A stretch of DNA of 64,000 nucleotides from Rhizopus arrhizus (taxonomy: Eukaryota; Mucoromycota; Mucoromycetes; Mucorales; Rhizopodaceae): the NCBI GenBank assembly GCA_024220505.1, contig JAKZZE010000012.1:496001-560000 (forward strand). The letters are read 5' to 3'. The notes below the pieces were generated by a model. That model saw only the letters and a list, made by a program, of their open reading frames with translations, was not told the origin of the DNA and did no database searches. Of the stretch, positions 47,660-57,812 are shown one piece after another (position 1 is the stretch's first letter; the number at the start of each line of letters is the position of its first letter). The position numbers and the translations under genes are program-made.

Positions 47660-49117
47660 GTTTGTAATTAAAAGATATTTTAAAGGGAAAAAAGTATCAA
47701 AATTTCTCTAAACGAGATGTGATTCAATTACTATTTATATTCATGTTATACTAAAGGAGATAAAAAGGGAAAAATAGAGGTGATAGAAAAGATGTGTTTT
47801 TAGTTCAAGGAGAGGCGAGGCTTTCCTAGTTTTATGGAACAAAAGAGGAGTCTATGATCTTGTCGTGTTTATTCCTATTTTTCTCCTTATGTCATGCATT
47901 TGCATATATCCTTTTGTATCTCCCACAGTAATACTCCCTAACTATTTACTCCTAATATTTTGTGTATTTTACTTGATCTATTTGCCCTCCTTTTTTCTTT
48001 TTGACAGAAAAAAAAACTCAACGTTTCATTCCTTTTTCTACATTCATCAATGTATATTTATTCTTTAGTAATTTACTATTTCACTCCTTATATTTTTGCC
48101 TTCATATCTTGCTTTATTAAAAATAAGTTTCATTAAATATAAGTCAATAATAAATAATTAGGCGGTAATATACCAAGTAAGAACACTAACCAAGAAATAA
48201 ATAGTAGAAGGAGGTAATAAATAAGTCTTCTTCAAACGTCATTGCATGTTACAATTTTGCAGATCAGAATCCCCTTTTCAATTCTTTTTTAAATATCGAA
48301 ACTAAATCATACAAGTAAAAGAGGATATCAACGGCTTAAAAAATACATTCTCTTTATTTTTCTTTTAGTTGTGTTATATTATTATTTTGTCATGATTACT
48401 TGTCACATTCAAATTTTTTATGAGCATTACCAGCATAATCATCAGGAATAGTTGACAGTCCGATAGACAGGGTCAGATGTTAAAGGGAAACAAATCAAGG
48501 AGTCATTATACAAATATGATCTAGTTAATATCGGAAGAGAGAAATAGATAAAGTATCTAGATTGGTTATTTGAAATTAAAATAAACTTTTATTCTTTGTA
48601 ACATTTCAACATGTACAAATCGTTTATAATAACGCTTTCTCTAGATTAGTATGCTTGTAGTGGTCATGAAACACTTTGCTAACCTTAATCTCAATCCACC
48701 GATCAGGGTAGCAAAGCTTTAGTCTACGGTTAAGTAAAAACCTTAAATGGTTATGGACACGTGAGTCAATTAGGATTTTAAGGGTATTTTGTATAGCCCT
48801 TTATTTGTTTTTTTTAGACTTCATCCAAATTTTAGCATGTTGTTTTATATGATCCACAACATGCAAAGACCTGGAAAAGCTGCCACCTTATTGACTTGAG
48901 TACAGCTTTCTAATCATCGTGTGCTTCTTTAGCAATGCCTTATAAAAACAGTTTATCGCAGTTACCTAGTACTATTGCATGTGGCTTTCCATGGACTGCT
49001 ATTCTTTTAGTTTCTATGCAATTGATGACACCTCACTACATGTAACTTTTAGTAATTCAAGAAAGGCACATAATTTTAAGTCAATCAATGAATTGAGTTA
49101 TGTTGTAATATTAAGTA
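47660..49117. other. 1.4-kb intergenic stretch, no gene seen
   Basis: Begins with the promoter of the Kre9-like gene. Two plus-strand frames (47865-48068, 48979-49248) lack domain features; the second runs into the mobile element. The TA target duplication of that element is at 49116-49117. Confidence 0.45.
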
Positions 49118-49757
49118 CAGTCAAACCTATGGAATTTGGCGTAAATGAAAAAATAAATGTCGAATTTCCAAAAATGATTGGCCTTTCTCATTTTTTACCC
49201 TTGAACCAGAAGGGGTTTTTTCTTAACACTCACTTCCAAACGGATTGAACTGGTCCGGGCGGACACTTATTTGTTATATATTTTTTAGCGCTCAAATGGA
49301 TCATAAATAAATAAAATATCATGTTTAAACAAAAATGATTGGCTGAAATAAAAAAGTAATCGTCGCTAAGCTTAATTTTTTTGTCACTTAGGTCAAGACT
49401 GATTGTCCCACAATGGCTAAATAAAATTGGCGGAAGGGATGTCATTTATGTTTGGCGTTAAAATTATATTTTTATTTGAATGAGATATATGTACTGATAC
49501 TTTGAAAACTTTAACCATTTTTTTTTGAAAAAGCTTGCTCGTATGTGTGAGGTTAAATTGGCCCAAAAAAAGAAACTAGTTTGGTCAACTGTTTGAACTT
49601 AAATTGCCCAGCTTTTCGAAAGTCTTCAATAGGGTTAACAATACTTTATTATTTTTTTTAAGCCCGAATGGGGCAAGTTTAAAAACTGTTCTTAGGATTT
49701 ATGGATGGCGGTGCGAAAGAGAGTAACGGCAGGTGAAAAACATACTAATCTAATAGA
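49118..49757 (+). repeat. Left 640-bp terminal inverted repeat
   Basis: Matches the reverse complement of 54055-54694 with no length difference, including homopolymers (a run of nine T against nine A) and a 71-codon frame identical on both sides. Within it AAAAATGATTGGC occurs twice about 160 bp apart (near 49171 and 49333), possible subterminal transposase-binding repeats (inference). The match ends at TAATAGA. Confidence 0.92.
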
Positions 49758-51564
49758 GCAATAGAGGAGGAGATAAGCTAAATCATTAACTATATGGTAG
49801 TGTGGGTTCATGTTTATTTCAATTTCAACTGTTACTGCAATTATTCATAATTTATTTTATTCAATGTTCTACAAATCTATTTGTAAGCACTCGATTGAAT
49901 TGTAAGAGGATAGTGTTAACTTTAATTTTTGCTATGTATCGTGTTTGTTTAGTATAGTGATACATTTAATCTTCAATATTTTATTACATATTTTATATTT
50001 TTAGAAATAACAATACTGTATTTCTTTCCAATATACATTTTTATCTTGAATTATATTTCTTCATCGGTACTGTCTTCATTTTCATCTTCTTTTTCGTTTG
50101 TTTCGAACGTAAGATCAGAATCAAAATATGATTTTACAGCTGAAATATATTCGTCAATATTAATAATCTTTTCTTTCGATGCGTTTTTCTGTCCTTTCTT
50201 TATATTGTCCATTTTAGAGCTAGTTGTCTTGTTGTATTCCGTTAATATTGTGTCAATATTATTAATCATTGACTAGCAAATTAGAATGAAAAAGATCAGA
50301 AAGAGAAGACAAAACAAAAAGCTAAGTAAACGCCCTCTAAAGTAACTAGGACAGTTTTAAATGGTCTCACTTACCTCAACTAAGCCAAATGCATCAATCA
50401 ATGCTTTTACTCCTCCGTTCTTAACTTCACGGTTTGTACTTGAATAATTAAATGATGCTAATTTTTGGATAGTATATACTTTCTTGTCAATAATATTCAT
50501 ACCATACACATTGCAAGTTAGACCCATAATCTGTACAAAAGGAAAAATAAAAAGTTTAATAGCAGATGGCGGGATGTATGGCAGGCGTCTTAAAGCAGCG
50601 TTCAAATGAGCCTTGGTTGCTAAAGCAGACTTCAGAAAGTCGAAATAGACTTTGTGAGGCGCTATTGCAGATTCGCGAGCAAGTTCTCCAGTTAAAGTGT
50701 CTAAGGCTTCGGTATTGATATCTTTAATAACAATTCGAAAATTCAAGTTAAAATGTAAGTGCAACAACGATAAATGAGGAGACGTTGTATCGCCCCTATA
50801 TGAGTAGCTTTCATTAGCGTGTATGAATTTAGTTATTGAGTGCAGTTTATAACTTACCACTGAACAAAGTATTGATTTGGATCAAAAAATAACTCTATGA
50901 TTGGAGCCCAGAACTTTGCAAAAAAAGACATTTCAGAAAATTGCTTTTGAGATGCTGGAGTGAATAAGACCGGTTTGTTTACAATTTGATCTAAACTATG
51001 TAGTGTAAACAGTAGGTTATTATTTAGATTAAATGATTCAGTATTACAGCTTACATATGGACGTAAATCATCTTTACTCCTCTTTCAGAGTTGCTGGTAT
51101 ATTTGAATGCCTCTATATCCCCTAAAACTTTTTTTAAGGTAGTGTGATTATGGGCCTAGAACGTGTGTTCAGTTTTATACAAGTTCATTTCTAGTACCTT
51201 GTATTATATATTTACATTCTTTGTGAGTTTATTCAAGGAATCAAGATCTCTGACCACTTTTTCAGTTTTCAACTCGAATCTGCTTTTTAGTCGGTCCAAG
51301 GGTATTCCAATCAACTTCAGTTGGCTTTTGTTACTAAAATCAATAATTCCATTGCGTGACAAATACGAGATGCACTTATTCTTCCAATCATTTAGCTCCA
51401 CCTCTTCTGCAACTTCCAATACACGAGAGCCTAATGTGCCTTGTAGGCCTGCAAATATGATACAGTCGTTCCACTTCCAATGTGAGGATTTTATAAAGAA
51501 AAATACGGACTTTCAAGTAAAAATTGGGGGACTTACCAAATAAAATTCACTGATTGTTTGAAGT

Positions 51565-52915
51565 TCATTTCGTGGATTGTGAGAAAATCATTTCACACTC
51601 TATTTTAAATAAGCAATTATTAACTTGGCTCTTTGAATGTTGAATTATATTTTCAAGGTGTTGAATAGGAACTTCATTCGCAGTATCAACAATTCTTTCT
51701 TGTAGAGTTTCGGTATCTTTGAGCTTTTGACGTCTAACTTTACGTTTAACTAATGCCCAAAATTACTCGATGGGATTGAGCTCTGGCGAATATGGGGCAA
51801 GATACACACACTTATAGTCTTTATTTCTCTCATTGAGAATAGCTTCTATTTGTTTATGAATTGGTGCATTATCCATAATGAATTAATACCCTCTCATTTG
51901 GTCATACTTATCTAAAATATCCAAGGTTTCTCGCAAGAATCGCATGTAATGACCAGCTGTTGTGCCTTTTGGACCATCTTCATTAGAGGCTGCAGGATTT
52001 TTTCTTTTTTTACCCCTCTGTATCTTTCTTATTTTTGGAGGTTGCTTTGGTACACGAATACTTAAGTTTATCACTCCTACAGAAGATATAGCACCAAGAA
52101 TAGTATGAGAAGGTGCTTTTGTCGTAGGAGTGGTGGTCACTGCCATTTGTCCCTAGTAGCCCAGGCTCTATTTGGTTTCAGATTAATATCAAAACCAGCT
52201 TCATCAATAAAAACGCAATTTTTGGAAAAATCCATATCCGTATTGCTCTATTTGACGACCCAGTCATAACGGCTTTGGATATTATCCACGTTTGCTCTTG
52301 CCTCCGGCCAACATGTAGTTTGCTTCAAGCTAAGATTACAATCATCTCTCATAAACTCGTGTACTCTTGACTTTTAATTTCGAGACCAGCAAATTTGTTT
52401 GTGAGCATGTCGACAGCATCCTGAATGTAAGCATTTGGATCATTGTCAAAAAATTCAATTAGACTTTGCTTATGCTCATCCTGCAACTTATTTTTAGGTC
52501 TGTTTTGACTATTTGTTTTCTTCTCAAGAGTAAAAGAATCTGGATCTTCTTGTAGCTTCTTCCACCAAGTGCGAGCAGTGCTTTCTTTGACATCAGCTCT
52601 TCGGGCAGCTGCAGCAATTGACATTACATGTTGGATTTTGTAATGAAAAAAAAAGCTCTTTCGAGGCTAGCGTATATTCCATATACTTCTTTGATCGGCT
52701 GGCTCTTACATCCATGACGATGTCTTTGCTTTGTTTAGATTGTTTTTGATCCGTGAGTGCACTAGTCTTTTTTTTTCAAGGTACGAATCGGGATTAACCA
52801 ATTGCCTTACAGCAAAAGGGTCTGGTTTCTCATCCACAACGTCCATAGCTTCATGTCCAGCCTCATCGAAAATATATCCTTGGCCATTTTCTTTCAGGAA
52901 TACTAGTTTAGACAT
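51565..52915 (-). pseudogene. Tc1-type transposase, inactivated
   Basis: Cut-and-paste transposase. N-terminus MSKLVFLKENGQGY; helix-turn-helix MSIAAAARRADVKESTARTW; first catalytic Asp in FIDEAGFDINLKPNRAWA; second in FIMDNAPIHK; Glu in YSPELNPIE. I count 34 residues between the second Asp and the Glu, the DD34E spacing of Tc1. Lesions: a frameshift after FAGLEIKSQ, stops after WVVK and DKWQ, a stop before FIMDN, and a stop where the Gln of PIEQFW should be. The C-terminus (FSQSTK) lies inside the left inverted repeat. Confidence 0.88.
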
Positions 52916-53054
52916 TTCACAGTTTTTTAAAAATAAAGTGTGAAATGATTTTCTCACAATCCACGAAATGAACTTCAAACAATCAGTGAATTTTATTTGG
53001 TAAGTCCCCCAAATTTTATTTGAAAGTCCGTATTTTTTTTTATAAAATCCTCAC

Positions 53055-53106
53055 ATTGGGAGTGGACATTGGGAGTGGACATTGGGAGTGGACATTGGGA
53101 GTGGAA
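53055..53106 (+). repeat. 13-bp tandem repeat, four copies
   Basis: ATTGGGAGTGGAC repeated four times (last copy ends AA) inside the right inverted repeat of the nested Tc1 element. The left repeat has one related copy (CCACTTCCAATGT), so the 39-bp length difference is a local expansion. Not CRISPR: no spacers. Confidence 0.92.
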
Positions 53107-53450
53107 CGACTGTACTATCATTGGAGCAAACTTTAGTTTTTCTTTTCGGTAGTATTCGTGAGACAGATCGTAATCTCTTATATCTGTCCCTCTAAATGCA
53201 GTTCCAATAGCTGCCTTTCTGAGTTGGTCTGTTCTAATTGATTCAGTATTTCTTCGTCTGTGGCCATATTGAAAACCTGCTTGCAACAAGTATTTTATTT
53301 TTTAGCAAGTTCAAAATACAAAAACGAAATAACAAGTATAATTACAAAAAAAAAAGTGTGGCGTAGACGAAACGTCTGTATTAACGTCATCATTTATTTT
53401 GAAGTAGGCGCTGAATTTTTCACAAGTTTACTACTGCTAATGCTCATACT

Positions 53451-53650
53451 GGGGCAAAGTCCCCTAGCGAAGTGGTCAAGTTCTTTCTGCTGGATTAGTC
53501 TCTCGTCTGGTGGCACTAGTTCCAATCTCCATGGTCGTTTTCTGTTTGTTTGTTCGTGGGTTTAAGCCCTGTTATTAAAAAATGTTTCTTATGATGATCA
53601 GCTAAAAATGCGGCATCCGAATAAAATCCTCATACAAAAAAAAAAAAAAA
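53451..53650 (+). mobile_element. SINE copy 2 (inside the long-TIR element)
   Basis: About 200 bp, sense on the plus strand. Head GGGGCAAAGTCCCC, A-box-like TAGCGAAGTGG (53465-53475), B-box-like GGTTTAAGCCC (53559-53569), tail of about 14 A. Flanking direct repeat GCTAATGCTCATACTG at 53436-53451 and 53651-53666. It differs from copy 1 at roughly ten positions plus A-run lengths. It interrupts the element's internal gene. Confidence 0.88.
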
Positions 53651-54054
53651 GCTAATGCTCATACTGATTTTATAACTACTACTTTTACTATTAAACATCC
53701 AATGAGTACTCCTAGGCGAAAGGTATGATCATCATAGCATACTTGCTTAGGCACAGAAACTAGCTCTGTGTGAAACGATCGATGGATAGTACTTATGGCT
53801 CTTCTATGTGGTTCTCTGCATGGTTTGCACAACCTAGAATCTGTAACTTGGAAGATGATGCTAGCTTTCAAGTGAACACCGCTAGAAATGGTGACCATTA
53901 CGATCGTTAATGGGCAGATTCTGTAACCGCTCTTTTTAAAGTGATATGTTTTATTAAAGCTTCAGCTCAAACTTGTTAATGCAATAACATTCACGTAACA
54001 AGCTAAATTCATTGGTCAGAAAAACTGCTCAAGATCTACACTCTCAATACACGT

Positions 54055-54694
54055 TCTATTAGATTAGTATGTTTTTCACCTGCCGTTACTCTCTTTCGCA
54101 CCGCCATCCATAAATCCTAAGAACAGTTTTTAAACTTGCCCCATTCGGGCTTAAAAAAAATAATAAAGTATTGTTAACCCTATTGAAGACTTTCGAAAAG
54201 CTGGGCAATTTAAGTTCAAACAGTTGACCAAACTAGTTTCTTTTTTTGGGCCAATTTAACCTCACACATACGAGCAAGCTTTTTCAAAAAAAAATGGTTA
54301 AAGTTTTCAAAGTATCAGTACATATATCTCATTCAAATAAAAATATAATTTTAACGCCAAACATAAATGACATCCCTTCCGCCAATTTTATTTAGCCATT
54401 GTGGGACAATCAGTCTTGACCTAAGTGACAAAAAAATTAAGCTTAGCGACGATTACTTTTTTATTTCAGCCAATCATTTTTGTTTAAACATGATATTTTA
54501 TTTATTTATGATCCATTTGAGCGCTAAAAAATATATAACAAATAAGTGTCCGCCCGGACCAGTTCAATCCGTTTGGAAGTGAGTGTTAAGAAAAAACCCC
54601 TTCTGGTTCAAGGGTAAAAAATGAGAAAGGCCAATCATTTTTGGAAATTCGACATTTATTTTTTCATTTACGCCAAATTCCATAGGTTTGACTG
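54055..54694 (-). repeat. Right 640-bp terminal inverted repeat
   Basis: Partner of 49118-49757. The outer end reads CCATAGGTTTGACTG then TA. Near-perfect identity between the two repeats contrasts with the decayed interior. Confidence 0.92.
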
Positions 54695-54710
54695 TACATG
54701 AATATATTTA

Positions 54711-56280
54711 TTAAATTTTAGCAAATACATGGCCGTAAGCTATATCCATTCGTAAAGCGAGTAAAAACAGAGCTGCAGCCATATTCGCGGAACCCGCAAA
54801 TTGAATGGCGGCCGTCCAATCAAAAGTATCACGTAATAATCCAACTATTGGTGTACCGAGCAAATCGCCTGCTACAGTGGCCAGATAAACCATACCGATC
54901 CCTCGCTGAATGTTTTCTACGCCTACTATATCTCCTGTGATCACGGGTAATAACGATACAAAGCCACCAGCTGTCAATCCAAAAAGGATACTAAAAGTGA
55001 TAAATGAGCCAGGACTTGAAGAGAATTGCCACAGAACCATGGTAAGTATAGCTTTTTTTTTTAAAAAAAAAAAAGATTAGATTAAAAAGATGTTGCGTTT
55101 TGACTTTATTATTATTTTTACCTCCCACAAATGTACATGACAGTAGAGCATTGAGCTTTCCAAACTTATCAGCAAGGTATCCTAAACTAATACGGGCGAA
55201 TGCATTAGTCGCTGACATGACAGAGATCATTGCTGCTCCTGCAGAGGTACTCATGCCAACATGTTGAGCATACTGAGGAGCCAAGAAAAAGGGCGCTAAA
55301 TAGCCAAACCCTGCAAAAAAGGCATAAATAAAAAGCAAAATAAACCGCAGGTTAATGAGGCCCAAGTCAACAATGTGATACCATTTTCCTTGTCCGTTAT
55401 TGGAAAGTGGTGGCCTATACCGGGATGTGGCAAGTGCAGTAGAAATGCAGAGTAAAGTAAACGAGATGGCACCCAAGACGCGTAGTGAGTCACGATAGCC
55501 GAGGCTATCAATCAAGTATTGAGCCAAGGGGGCAAAACAGACACCACCGACCCCTGACCCACTGATGGCCAGACCGGTCGCCAGCCCTCTTCGGCTCGTA
55601 AACCATTGGGATGGTAGTGTGATAGCAGGCGTAAAGACAAAGGCACCTCCAATACCAGCCAAGATGCCTTGTGTCATGTAAATTTCCCAAAGGTTCGTAG
55701 CAAAGCTAGCGAGTATCAGGCTAACAGGACAAAGTATTGTACCAATCATCATCGTTCCTCGAAATCCTAGCTTTTGAATCACAGGTGTGATGAATAATCC
55801 AAAAGCTAGTGAGAGTGCGCTTGATGACGTGCCTACAAATGCGATCTTGAATAAATCCGTTCGTCCAGCAAAGATATCTTCTACATAACTAATATCATTT
55901 ATTCATAAATTTTCCTTATGCACCAACTTGCTTCATTTCACTTACAGCTTTTGATAGTTTCCCCAAGAGTACATGATTCCATAAACAACAAATGTCCCCA
56001 GAAAACAGGATATGACAGCAAGCCATCCAGGGTTCCGTAAGCCTTCTGTGTGATATGGTTGCTGTCTAAATACTTCAATTTCTTTTTCATCTTTTTCTTC
56101 ATCAATGCTGTGATGCGTCCTTTGCCTAGACATTGTTCGAGAAGCTATTTCAAGAGATTCTAAAGTAGTAAGTGGTGCAGATTTCGATGCAAGTAACTCT
56201 TTCTCTTTATTATGTGATTGTACAGTCTTTTCATCTGTTGTTTCTGATGCTAAAGAGTTGCAGTCTTTATCTTTTTCCAT
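54711..56280 (-). CDS. MFS monocarboxylate-type (MCH/MCT) transporter
   Basis: Twelve-span plasma-membrane transporter of the monocarboxylate porter family. Exons 55946-56280, 55122-55888 and 54711-55051 give 480 residues. A hydrophilic N-terminus of about 80 residues (start MEKDKDCNSL; an upstream in-frame ATG at 56445 is discounted because the added sequence is leader-like) precedes GWLAVISCFLGTFVVYGIMY (span 1). Then come GLFITPVIQKLGFRGTMMIG, GLATGLAISGSGVGGVCFAP, the large mid-loop (SRYRPPLSNNGQGKWYH), LGYLADKFGKLNALL and the C-terminal half with GFVSLLPVITGDIVG. The yeast relatives Mch1-5 include a riboflavin carrier; the substrate here is unknown. The inserted element ends 16 bp beyond the stop. 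Confidence 0.92.
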
Positions 56281-57812
56281 TGTAAGTTCAAAAGATAAGA
56301 CAGAGAAGGAGCAAAAACAAAAGAAGATTCTAAAATAACGCAAACGATTTATATAGTGTATTTTCAGTAGCTGGTTTAGGAAAAATGTTCTGGGTTGATG
56401 CTTCGGATGCATAGAATAAAGGCATATGAGACTTAATTCAATCAATTTGTTTTCTTTAACAAGTCTTATTTAATTTGTATACAATCAGTTTTGAGTAAAA
56501 AGTTAATGTCTATTTCCTGTAAAAATAAAAAATTGTTTGAGATTTCAATTTATCCAAGTATGCTCAATTCTTTCCATCCGAGAAAATTCAATGTAAAATT
56601 ATTTATATGTAGGGGGGGGGGGAAAGAGTTTTTGTTGTTATTTTGAAGCAATGCAACCTGTAATAATAATAATTTTTTTTTTGCTATAATCAGTCATTAA
56701 TCGAAACAATCATGCGTTATTACTGCACCTTTTTTTTAAAAAAAATATTTTATAGAGTCTTGTATTAAATTTGTATACATATTATAGGTTAAAATCATTT
56801 TTTTATGTATTGTACGCTCAAGAATCATTTTTTATAGATGAATGAGAGATAATGCAAAGTGTTAAAGTATGAAAAGATCGACCCTGAGAAAAAATTGCTT
56901 TTTACTTATTATAGTAACCTAGTTATTTTTCTCACCCTTTTATTGTAATGCAATTGGTTTATTTTGATTTGTTTACAAGTACTTATTGAATAATAGGGAT
57001 AGCGCATTGTATGGCAGATCATTTCTCGAATGCATTTGATACAGAAAAAAGAAAATTAGTCTTCACTGCGGTTTCTTTCTTTTTTTCTTGTTTATTTTCC
57101 TTTTAGACAATAAAAAAGCTTTTGATAAAAAGTGAATCTTTTGCTCTTGTCAAAAGTAGACTTTCATGATTAAAACCTAAAAACAGTCATAAAACATTAA
57201 ATTCAGCCCAGACTTCTTTCATGTATAGAACTTTTAGCTTAATTTACAAGCAAGCATTCAAGATTTAAGAACATTGGAATCAAACAGAAAACTTATTTGC
57301 CTGTTGAGTTAACAATAAAACAAAAAGTGCTATTTACCGAATTCTTTTTTTAAAAATGAATAGCAATACAAATTCGGAATTAAAAACTGAAAACACAACA
57401 GTAGACACAGTGTAGAAGTAGGATATTGAAATTTAAAAAAAAAAAAAAGCCGAGAGCAGAACTTGAAATTCAGTGAAGCACTGCTTTGAAGGTATAATGA
57501 GATACATACGTTTGTCAACAGTTTTGTAAGCTGGTTTAATCATATATTCTATATACTGCAGATGGATTGTAAGTGATACATCATCCGAAACGAAGAGTGG
57601 GAACCCACTACGAGAAAATTAATATACTATTTAATCGGAGTAACATTATCCCACAACTTTCCTCATTTGTATATCTTTTCTTTGATGCTGATGATCATTA
57701 GAGTAGTACAAGCTTTTGTATCTGACAATCAATTTAAGTTCTTTTTTTTTTTTTTGGGCTATTTTTTTTAAAATGCTCTCTTTTTCTCCTTTCGCTTTTA
57801 TACAGTTAGTCT
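56281..57812. other. 1.5-kb intergenic stretch, no gene seen
   Basis: Divergent promoter region of the MFS transporter and the SGNH-like protein. AT-rich with short homopolymers (G9 near 56613). A 62-codon minus frame (57330-57518) is featureless. Confidence 0.45.

Larger units (their letters stand above)
51463..53112 (-). mobile_element. Nested Tc1/mariner (DD34E) element
   Basis: 1,650 bp, flanked by TA (51461-51462 and 53113-53114). Terminal inverted repeats of about 144 bp (51463-51606; right copy 52930-53112, about 183 bp because of a 13-bp tandem expansion) start CAGTCGTTCCACT. The single gene inside lies on the minus strand. Removing the element plus one TA rejoins the surrounding gene in an open frame (CSNDSIIFAGLQ), which shows insertion into pre-existing coding sequence. 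Confidence 0.9.
50051..53898 (-). pseudogene. Internal gene of the long-TIR element, unknown function, broken
   Basis: Minus-strand pieces in order: 53659-53898 (MVTISSGVHLKASII, DHTFRLGVLIG); after the SINE, MATDEEILNQLEQTN near 53270; across the Tc1 insertion into GLQGTLGSRVLEVAEE, ELNDWKNKCISYL and KSRFELKTEKVVRDL (51204-51462); FFAKFWAPIIELFFD near 50880-50930; then, after a clean 62-nt intron, WGDTTSPHLSLLHL, INTEALDTLTGELARES, YIPPSAIKLFIFPFVQIMGL; after another intron the acidic last exon 50051-50275 (KEDENEDSTDEEI). At least one frameshift precedes the Tc1 site. Well-formed introns show it was once a real gene. No catalytic motif or DDE triad was recognised. Confidence 0.65.
49118..54694. 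mobile_element. 5.6-kb long-TIR element with Tc1/pogo-like ends
   Basis: Both ends start CAGTCAAACCTATGGAATTT in inverted orientation and both are flanked by TA (49116-49117 and 54695-54696), the hallmark of Tc1/mariner/pogo-superfamily insertion. The inverted repeats extend 640 bp inward on each side. The interior carries a broken minus-strand gene of unknown function (last exon from 50051), a nested Tc1 element (51463-53112) and a SINE (53451-53650). No intact transposase for the outer element is visible, so it must move in trans. It sits just past the 3' end of the MFS transporter. Confidence 0.9.

Noticed and set aside
49230..49445. 71-codon frame present twice, also at 54367-54582
   Set aside because: Identity is explained by the terminal inverted repeats; the frame has no protein-like features.
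53055..53106. Short repeats that could suggest a CRISPR-like array
   Set aside because: Units are directly adjacent without spacers and lie inside a transposon end in a eukaryotic genome.
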